The notes beneath the pieces are model-generated. The model saw nothing but the letters and a program-made list of their open reading frames with translations, did no database searches and was not told the DNA's origin. A program made the translations under genes and the position numbers. DNA of 32,613 nt from SKLM01 sp050049955 (GTDB taxonomy: Bacteria; Chloroflexota; Anaerolineae; B4-G1), in contig JASFVG010000004.1 in the NCBI GenBank assembly GCA_050049955.1, positions 1 to 32,613 of the forward strand, in the 5' to 3' direction. Below are positions 7,778-14,546 of the stretch, piece by piece. The stretch's first letter is position 1. The number at the start of each line of letters is the position of its first letter.

Positions 7778-9886
7778 GTGAGAACCGTCGATGGAGGCGT
7801 CATACCCTTGGTAGCCAGGAATAGGGACAGGGCATTCCTAGTCGGACTGGTGGTCGTCTTCCTGCTTGCCCTTTCCGTGCGCGTGGCTCTCCCGGCCTCC
7901 AAGTACACCGTCTGGTACGAGCGATCGCTCGGTTTCTGGGAAGCGTTGCTTCAAGGTGATCTAGCTGGCACCTACCAGCGCCATCACCCCGGCGTCAGCG
8001 CCATGTGGATCGCAGGGGCTGCGATACGATTGTACATGGCCAGTGAGGGATGGTCTACCTCCGAAATGCTCGATCTACCCCGGGAGTTGTCTGGCCCCCA
8101 GGGCCTGCCCGTCCAACTTGGGGCGGCCGCGCTGGGCCTCACCATAGCACTCACGGTTGCGATGACCTATGTCCTTCTGTACCAACTGACGAACTCGACA
8201 TTGGCTTTCGTGGCAGGTTGTCTCCTAGCGCTCGATCCATTCCACATCGCCCACAGCAACATGATTCATCTAGACGCCTTGCTGGCGGCGTTCATGTTGC
8301 TCAGCGCCCTTTTTCTGATCCGCTATCTCACGGGACGGGCGAAGGGCTACCTCGTGGCAAGCGCTTTCTTTGGCGGTCTTGCGCTCTTGACAAAGAGCCC
8401 GGCTCTGTTTCTCATCCCATACACTTGCCTGATCGTGGCGGTTGACCTCCTGATAGCAGGCCGATCTCTGGAGCCCCGTACCAGACACCGCTGGCCACAA
8501 GGGGTATCGCTTGTCCTTCGGAGCCTGGCGATATGGGGGCTCGTGGCTGCCGCGGTCTTCTTTCTGTTCTGGCCTGCAATGTGGGTGCAACCTCTCAGGA
8601 CCCTGGGCACGATGATGGAGCGAGGGGCCCTGCGTCACGCCGGACAGACCCACCCGTTCCTTCAGTTCTTCCTCGGTGAGGACGTGCGGGATCCGGGCTT
8701 GCTGTATTACCCGGCCAGCCTAGCGTGGAAGACAACGTTCGTCACGCTTCCTGGCTTCATGCTGGCGATCTGGGCTCTGCTGCGGCGCGGCGGTCGGGAG
8801 GACCGCCGGGTCCAGTGGTACCTGTTGATATTCGTTGTGGCCTTCCTGGTGCAGATGTCACTGGGGGCGAAGAAGCTGTCCCGGTACATCCTTCCCGTCT
8901 TTCCCGCCTTGGATGTCTTGGCGGCATGGGGTCTCGTGCAAGGCGCTCGGGCCGGCAGTCTGGTGCTGAGCAGGCTGGCAAACGTGCAGGCGCGCCCTGC
9001 GGCTGTGACAGCAGTTCTCGTACTCGCCCTCCCACTCCATGCGGTCGACGTGCTGAGCCATCACCCTTACTATGGTACGCATTACAACAGACTCCTTGGC
9101 GGATCCAGAGTCGCGCAGCACGTGTTCCAGCTGGGTGATCAGGGAGAGGGCCTGGATCTGGCTGCCCGGTTCCTGAACGCAAAGCCAGGCCCGGGATTCG
9201 TGACCGCAGGTGTCTGCGATCCTGGGAACCTGATGTTCCGAGAGAACTTCGTTGGGGTCTCCAAGCCTATTAACCATCCCGACGTTGACTATCGCGTCTT
9301 CTTCATCAACGATGTCCAGCGCGCTGCCCGTTTCGAACACTGCACGGAACACTGGCACGAATGCCTCGAGCAAGGCCCTGTCTGGACGATGTCCTTCGGT
9401 CACGTGCCATACGTATGGATCTGCGCAACCTATCCGCGAGACATCGGTTCGTCTGCGGTGGATCGCCGCGTCGACGCACAACTCGGGGAGCACATTGAGC
9501 TGCTAGGCTATGCGTTGGATTCCGCTGGGCTGGCGTCAACTGGCGGTCTCACCGTGACTCTCATCTGGCGATCAGACGGCGATGTCGTTGCGGACAATCA
9601 CGTCTTCGTGCATCTGCTTGATGAACAGGGGGAGCTGGTCGCTCAACACGACGGGGTGCCTGGCAGCGATCGGCCAACCTGGAGCTGGCAGGATGGAGAG
9701 GTGGTGGTCGACAGCCACCGTTTGGTAGTTCCAGAGGAGGCGATCGCTCCGGGTGCTTCGTATACCGTCACAGTGGGGATGTATGACCACGCGACCAAAG
9801 CCCGTCTGCAGGTCGCAATACGGGACGGCGCGCGTCCCGCTGACGATCGCATACGACTTGAGAGTATCCGTGCCACCTCACCTTGA
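7778..9886 (+). CDS. HPGV-type GT39-like membrane glycosyltransferase with one C-terminal module
   Basis: A 702-residue paralogue of the gene at 1924. Shared features are HHPGVSAMW (69-77), AHSNMIHLDA, FWPAMWVQP, QMSLGAKK..RYILP, a post-membrane soluble segment (GEGLDLAARFLNAKPGPGF) ending in VPYVWIC, and a single terminal module at about 565-702 (VTLIWRS, NHVFVHLLDEQG, RPTWSWQDGEVVVDSH, YTVTVGMYD). It probably moves a sugar from a polyprenyl-phosphate donor to an acceptor outside the membrane. The GTG start at 7778 has no clear ribosome site. A TTG at 7808 has GGAGG (7793-7797) ten bases upstream and still precedes the first helix, so it may be the true start (692 residues). The stop codon lies in a 14-bp tandem duplication. 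As in the 1924 paralogue, the first outer loop (SKYTVWYERS) lacks an Asp-Glu pair. Confidence 0.85.
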   Translation: MRTVDGGVIPLVARNRDRAFLVGLVVVFLLALSVRVALPASKYTVWYERSLGFWEALLQGDLAGTYQRHHPGVSAMWIAGAAIRLYMASEGWSTSEMLDLPRELSGPQGLPVQLGAAALGLTIALTVAMTYVLLYQLTNSTLAFVAGCLLALDPFHIAHSNMIHLDALLAAFMLLSALFLIRYLTGRAKGYLVASAFFGGLALLTKSPALFLIPYTCLIVAVDLLIAGRSLEPRTRHRWPQGVSLVLRSLAIWGLVAAAVFFLFWPAMWVQPLRTLGTMMERGALRHAGQTHPFLQFFLGEDVRDPGLLYYPASLAWKTTFVTLPGFMLAIWALLRRGGREDRRVQWYLLIFVVAFLVQMSLGAKKLSRYILPVFPALDVLAAWGLVQGARAGSLVLSRLANVQARPAAVTAVLVLALPLHAVDVLSHHPYYGTHYNRLLGGSRVAQHVFQLGDQGEGLDLAARFLNAKPGPGFVTAGVCDPGNLMFRENFVGVSKPINHPDVDYRVFFINDVQRAARFEHCTEHWHECLEQGPVWTMSFGHVPYVWICATYPRDIGSSAVDRRVDAQLGEHIELLGYALDSAGLASTGGLTVTLIWRSDGDVVADNHVFVHLLDEQGELVAQHDGVPGSDRPTWSWQDGEVVVDSHRLVVPEEAIAPGASYTVTVGMYDHATKARLQVAIRDGARPADDRIRLESIRATSP

Positions 9887-9904
9887 GGCCCTCACCTTGA
9901 GGCC
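9877..9904 (+). repeat. 14-bp tandem duplication spanning a stop codon
   Basis: CTCACCTTGAGGCC occurs twice head to tail (9877-9890 and 9891-9904), followed by a further CTC. The stop codon of the gene at 7778 is in the first copy, so the duplication does not change the protein. It looks like replication slippage. Confidence 0.9.
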
Positions 9905-9953
9905 CTCTCGCAGGGCACGGTCTACCTGATGTCGGCAGTGGAAGACCTGGACG

Positions 9954-12242
9954 ATGACTGAGCAGACGGCGCGGCTAGGGCTGGTGGCGATTCTGATCTG
10001 CTTCCTCGGCTTGGGCGCAGCCTATGCGCTCACCACGCCCACTCTGGAGGCTCCCGACGAGATCTACCACTATGAGTACATCCGCGCCCTGGTCGAAACA
10101 GGCCGACCTCCGGTGCTGGAGGAGGGAGGGGGGAGGGGCTTTGGGCATCACGCCCCGCTTTACTACGCCTATGGGGCACTAGTCAGCTTCTGGATCGATG
10201 GTGACGACCTGGACGAATGGCGTGACCGACACAATCCCTTCTTCGGGTACCGCTTTGGGGAGGTGGGCCGCGACAATAAGAATGTCTACATCCACCCGGA
10301 CAGCGACGTGCTTGGTGGAAGCGACACATGGCTTGGCATTCGCGTCGTTCGTCTCGCCTCCGTTGTCCTGGGCGCGATCACCATCGGGGCCGTCTACAGG
10401 GCGGGGCGGGAGGTCTTCCCTGGTCGTCCAGAGATGGCTTTGGGCGCTGCTGGCGTCGGAGCCTTCATCCCTGAGTTCTTGTTCATATCTGGCGCGGTCA
10501 ACGATGACAATGGAGCCACGCTGTTTGGCACGCTGGCCCTTTGGGCGATGGTGCGCCTGGTTCGAAGGGGAGCTTCTTGGCGGCGATGCGTGGGCCTGGG
10601 GCTGGCGCTGGGCATGGGATGGCTATCCAAGCTGACTGTGGTGGCGCTGCTTCCCACGGCTGCGTTGGCCCTGGTTGTCGCGTGGATGACCTGGCAACAA
10701 GCCACCCCCGGTCGGCCCCCAGCGCGGCTGGGACCGGTCGTGCAGCGATCGTGGCGCGAACTGGCCCGTCTGGGACTGATTACCTTCGGTGTAGCGGCTC
10801 TCTTGATCGTTCCTTGGCTTGTTCGACAGACAGTTCTCTACGGCGACCCGACGGGCACCTCGCGGGAGGTGAGTGAGTGGGGGCCGCGGGAGGAGCCAGT
10901 TGAGCTCTCTGATCTGGGCCCTGATCTCTACTGGCTGCGCACTTCTTTCTGGGGCCGCCTGGGCTACAATCAAATCCCCCTCTCTGACTGGATCTACGCC
11001 ATTCTGGACATCGCGACGCTGCTCGCCGCTGCTGGCCTTGTGCGTCTGATTCTCGTCCGTCGGCGACGTTTCCCTTTACGCTGGCAGGTCAGCATTCCGC
11101 ATCTGCAGTTCTCAGTTCTGGCTGCAGCCGTGCTGTTCACGTTCGGGCCCATGGTCGTGCGGCGGTTCCTGCGGCCGATGCCCAACTTCGGGCGGTACCT
11201 TTTCCCTGTCTTGCCTGCCCTTACCCTGCTCGGATTCACTGGATTGGCTGCCTGGCTGCCTCGACGCTACCACGGCGCCTTGGCCCTGGGTGCCACGGGG
11301 GTGATGCTTGCCCTCGGGTCAGCTGGTCTGGTCCGTTTCCTGGCTCCTGCGTACGCGAAGCCGCCCGTCTACAGCGCCAGCGATGCCCCAGACCCGACGA
11401 ACCGGCTGGATCGGACCTACCTTGAGGCAGGGCAGCCCCTGGCGCGCCTCATCGGATATGACGTTGACCGAGAGGTCGTCGAGCCAGGGCAGACCGTGCG
11501 TGTCACGCTGTATTGGGAAGTGGTGGGTGAGACGGACACGGACTACATCCTGTTCGTGCAGGCATTCGGACGCCAGGGGGCGAAGGTCGGTCAGCGGGAC
11601 ACCTACCCGGGCCTGGGACATTATCCCACCTCGTTCTGGAAACGCGGACAAGTGATCGTCGATGAGTTGCCGCTTCCCATTGGCGCTGATGCCCTGGCGC
11701 CCAGTCGGCTTCGGCTGGATGCAGGCCTCTATGAGCGAGGAGGCGACAGACTGGCCGTTGTGGATGGGGGCATGGCTCCTGTCGAGATCGCAACGATCGG
11801 ATGGGTGAGGCTCGCTCCCTCGCAAGAGCCCGCTCCGCCGAGCATGTCCACCGACTATCGGTTGGGCGATGCCCTTCGGTTGACCGGCTATGATCTGGAG
11901 AGGGAATCGAGCCGCACATACCTCACACTACATTGGTTGTGCATGGCTCCCATCGAGCGTGACTTCACAGTCTTTGTCCATCTTCTTGACAGCGATGGCA
12001 CGCTGGCAGCCCAGGCCGATGGACAGCCAGTTGGCGGCGACTACCCGACATCGCTGTGGTCTCCTGGCGAGATCATCGAGGATCAGCATGTGGTGAACGC
12101 TGCTGCCCTTTCGTCTGGTGCCTACGACGTTCACGTTGGCATGTATCACCTCGAGACCGGGAGGAGGCTTCCCGTCACTGGGCCCGACGGCGTCCACCTA
12201 GAAAGCGACGCCATACCGCTGGCGGAGGTAGACCTCCCATGA
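9954..12242 (+). CDS. DUF2142-like GT-C membrane protein with two C-terminal modules
   Basis: A 762-residue polytopic protein with an ATG start and only a weak GGAAG-like site upstream. Its marks are a first outer loop with EAPDEIYHYEYI (33-43, the Asp-Glu pair expected of GT-C active sites), GHHAPLYYAYGAL (64-76), DNKNVYIH (about 105-112), a conserved VNDDN and LSKLT. This combination resembles DUF2142 membrane proteins, which are GT-C-like and often found with surface polysaccharide genes. Membrane segments end near residue 465. The first module (487-630) is the 'YPGLGHYPTSFW...DELPLPIGADA' subtype seen in all four paralogues of this class. The second (631-762) is canonical (DFTVFVHLLDSDG, DYPTSLWSPGEII, VGMYHLETGRRLP). 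It overlaps the next gene by ATGA. The exact reaction is unknown. Confidence 0.8.
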   Translation: MTEQTARLGLVAILICFLGLGAAYALTTPTLEAPDEIYHYEYIRALVETGRPPVLEEGGGRGFGHHAPLYYAYGALVSFWIDGDDLDEWRDRHNPFFGYRFGEVGRDNKNVYIHPDSDVLGGSDTWLGIRVVRLASVVLGAITIGAVYRAGREVFPGRPEMALGAAGVGAFIPEFLFISGAVNDDNGATLFGTLALWAMVRLVRRGASWRRCVGLGLALGMGWLSKLTVVALLPTAALALVVAWMTWQQATPGRPPARLGPVVQRSWRELARLGLITFGVAALLIVPWLVRQTVLYGDPTGTSREVSEWGPREEPVELSDLGPDLYWLRTSFWGRLGYNQIPLSDWIYAILDIATLLAAAGLVRLILVRRRRFPLRWQVSIPHLQFSVLAAAVLFTFGPMVVRRFLRPMPNFGRYLFPVLPALTLLGFTGLAAWLPRRYHGALALGATGVMLALGSAGLVRFLAPAYAKPPVYSASDAPDPTNRLDRTYLEAGQPLARLIGYDVDREVVEPGQTVRVTLYWEVVGETDTDYILFVQAFGRQGAKVGQRDTYPGLGHYPTSFWKRGQVIVDELPLPIGADALAPSRLRLDAGLYERGGDRLAVVDGGMAPVEIATIGWVRLAPSQEPAPPSMSTDYRLGDALRLTGYDLERESSRTYLTLHWLCMAPIERDFTVFVHLLDSDGTLAAQADGQPVGGDYPTSLWSPGEIIEDQHVVNAAALSSGAYDVHVGMYHLETGRRLPVTGPDGVHLESDAIPLAEVDLP
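12224..12228 (+). promoter_or_regulatory. Ribosome binding site deciding the start of the gene at 12239
   Basis: GGAGG lies ten bases before ATG 12239, whose ATGA overlaps the stop of the previous gene. The frame is open to 12056, but the extra 61 residues are Arg- and Trp-rich, unlike the paralogues, and lie wholly within the previous gene. Confidence 0.6.
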
Positions 12243-14515
12243 GCGAGAGGACGGCAAACGGTCTGCTCGCGCTGATCGTTCTACTCTACCTTGTGCTGGG
12301 CGCGGCCTACAGCGTTGTGAACCCGATCTTTGAGAGCCCGGACGAGTCACTGAACTATGCAAACATACGGTTCATGGTCGACGAGCGTCGCCTACCCGTG
12401 CTGGCAGCGGATGAACCGACCAAGGCACATCATCCGCCTCTCTACTACGTGCTAGGTGCGCTGCTGACCTGGTGGGTCCCAGACGAGAACTTCGCTGCGA
12501 TCGCAGAGCGCATCAACCCGTTTTGGATTTACCAGGTGAGTGAGCCCGGTGTCGACAACAAGAACCTCTACCTTCACGATCCGGCCCTGGAAGGATTTCC
12601 CTACCGCGACGTGGTGCTGGGTGTACATGTGGTCCGCTGGTTCTCGATGGTCTTGGGGGCGGGGACGGTTCTGTGTGTCTACGGAATCTCCCGCGAGCTG
12701 TTCTCCCGACAACCGGCGTTGGTCGTCTCGTCGACCGCACTGGTCGCCTTTAACCCGATGTTCTTGTACATCAGCACGTCGGTACACGATGATGCGCTTG
12801 CTAACCTCGTGGCGGCGTCTATGCTGTATGTAGCCACCAGACTACTGGTTCGCGGCCCGACGATGCGCCGGGCAGTCTCGCTGGGGCTGCTCTCAGGGCT
12901 TGCCCTCTTGACCAAGTTGACCTGTCTATTGATTGTGCCGACGGTCGGGTTGGCGCTCCTGCGGAGCCCGCACATCGGAGGGGAGCGCAGGAGATGGAGG
13001 GACGCGGCCCGCGTCGGGGGAACGATAGCACTCCTGGCGTTCATAATAGGGGGCTGGTGGTTTGTTCGCAACCAGGTTCTGTATGGAGAGCCGACCAGCA
13101 TGGAGCGCCAGATTGAGGCCTGGGGAGGCACACGCGAAGATGCTCCCAGTCTTTCGGCGGCGGCCCGCGAACTGGGGTTTCTCCACGATTCTTTCTGGGG
13201 CGCGTTCGGTTACGGTCAGATACCTATGCCGACCTGGGCCTATGGCTTTACCCGTCTTCTGGGATTGCTAGCGTTGGGTGGCTTGCTTCTTCTGTGGGTG
13301 CATCATCGATCTGAGCGGCAAGGGCAGACTGCGAAGCCAGCGAGGTGTCTGCCGCCAGGTGGCTTTCTGACCCTCCTCAGCGCGCCACTGGTGGCATTCG
13401 TGGTCGTCTTCGTCCGCATGACCTTCATTGACACAGCGGATTTTGGTCGCTACCTTTTTGTCTCCCTTGGATTCCTGGCCCCTCTCTACGCCCTGGGTCT
13501 CGTACAGTGGGTTCGCCAGGAATGGGCCGACTGGCTCTCATATGCGCTAGCGGCTGCCATGTTGGCGTTTTCGGCGTATGCCCTGCTGGGCGTGCTATCC
13601 CCCCCTTACCGTCCCCCACGGATGGTGTCCATGCAACAGGCGCGGGCAGACACGGCCCGGGCTGACTTGCGGTTCGGCAGAGCGATACGCCTTGTCGGGC
13701 ATCGTCTTGACAGTCGCCGCGTTCAACCAGGGGGCGAGATCCTGACCACGCTGTGTTGGGAAGCGATAGAGACGGTCGAGGAGGACTACGCGTATTTCGT
13801 GCACTTTCTCGGCCCGGAGGAGGCCATAGTCGGTGCGCGTAGTTCGCACCCTGGTCTGGGCCGGTATCCGACGAGCCGGTGGACCAAGGGTGATCGCTTC
13901 TGCGATGCTCTTGAAGTGCCTGTGGATAAGTGGGCCCCCGCCCCGGCTGTCTACGATGTTGAGATTGGGTGGCACAAGCCAGGTGAAGACCAACGGCTGC
14001 CGGCCTATGCGTCCGACGGGTCGTCCCTCGAGTTGGTTCTACTGGATCGTATCAAGGTTGCTCCTGAGGCATACTCCGCTGTGGCTGTACCCTCGCGCCT
14101 GGACGCTGACCTCGGGGGGCAGATCACCCTGTTGGGCTACGCTGCTGATGACCTACAGGCGATGGCGGGAGATCCTCTCTCGGTCACGTTGTACTGGCAA
14201 GCTCAAGTCCCTCCGCCGGCTGACTACACTGTCTTCCTTCATCTCGCCGCGTCCGATGGCCCTCCCCATGCTCAGGACGATGGTCAGCCTCGGTATGGCA
14301 GGTACCCGACGTCCTTCTGGGATGTTGGAGAGGTCGTGTCAGATCCTCGCAGCATCCACATCCCTGTTGACCTTCCCCCGGGCAACTATCCGCTGGTGGC
14401 GGGGATGTACCTTCTGGAGACCGGAGAGCGCCTGCAGTGGCTGGGGCCAGATGGCAGTTCGCGAGCGAACTTCGTGCCCCTGACCACGGTTGCTGTCCAG
14501 CCTGAAGGACTTTGA
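12239..14515 (+). CDS. DUF2142-like GT-C membrane protein with two C-terminal modules
   Basis: A 758-residue paralogue of the gene at 9954. It begins at an ATGA overlap with that gene's stop, behind GGAGG. Motifs: FESPDESLNYANI (31-43), HHPPLYYVLGALL (64-76), VDNKNLYLHDP, a conserved SVHDDA, LLTKLT, and FFxRxxx-type loops before the last helices. Two modules close the protein: the class-specific first one (about 470-610; TTLCWEAIETVEEDYAYF, HPGLGRYPTSRW) and a canonical second one (about 620-758; VTLYWQAQ, DYTVFLHLAASDG, RYPTSFWDVGEVVSD, MYLLETGERL). It is probably co-translated with the gene at 9954, with which it may act in sequence or as an alternative-specificity enzyme. Role outside the membrane inferred; donor and acceptor unknown. 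Confidence 0.8.
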   Translation: MSERTANGLLALIVLLYLVLGAAYSVVNPIFESPDESLNYANIRFMVDERRLPVLAADEPTKAHHPPLYYVLGALLTWWVPDENFAAIAERINPFWIYQVSEPGVDNKNLYLHDPALEGFPYRDVVLGVHVVRWFSMVLGAGTVLCVYGISRELFSRQPALVVSSTALVAFNPMFLYISTSVHDDALANLVAASMLYVATRLLVRGPTMRRAVSLGLLSGLALLTKLTCLLIVPTVGLALLRSPHIGGERRRWRDAARVGGTIALLAFIIGGWWFVRNQVLYGEPTSMERQIEAWGGTREDAPSLSAAARELGFLHDSFWGAFGYGQIPMPTWAYGFTRLLGLLALGGLLLLWVHHRSERQGQTAKPARCLPPGGFLTLLSAPLVAFVVVFVRMTFIDTADFGRYLFVSLGFLAPLYALGLVQWVRQEWADWLSYALAAAMLAFSAYALLGVLSPPYRPPRMVSMQQARADTARADLRFGRAIRLVGHRLDSRRVQPGGEILTTLCWEAIETVEEDYAYFVHFLGPEEAIVGARSSHPGLGRYPTSRWTKGDRFCDALEVPVDKWAPAPAVYDVEIGWHKPGEDQRLPAYASDGSSLELVLLDRIKVAPEAYSAVAVPSRLDADLGGQITLLGYAADDLQAMAGDPLSVTLYWQAQVPPPADYTVFLHLAASDGPPHAQDDGQPRYGRYPTSFWDVGEVVSDPRSIHIPVDLPPGNYPLVAGMYLLETGERLQWLGPDGSSRANFVPLTTVAVQPEGL

Positions 14516-14539
14516 GATCGTCGCCATGTGCGGTAGAAT
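14512..14539 (+). promoter_or_regulatory. Promoter-like site at the 12239/14547 gene junction
   Basis: TTGAGA (14512-14517) and TAGAAT (14534-14539) are 16 bases apart, each 5/6 to consensus. The -35 overlaps the stop of the upstream gene. The predicted start falls at about 14546-14547, on the third of three in-frame ATG codons, which would give a leaderless or nearly leaderless message. Confidence 0.5.
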
Positions 14540-14546
14540 GCACCGC

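Noticed and set aside
12056..12238. N-terminal extension of the gene at 12239
   Set aside because: It lies wholly inside the preceding gene in another frame, is Arg/Trp-rich and is absent from paralogues. The ATG at 12239 has a ribosome site and an ATGA overlap.
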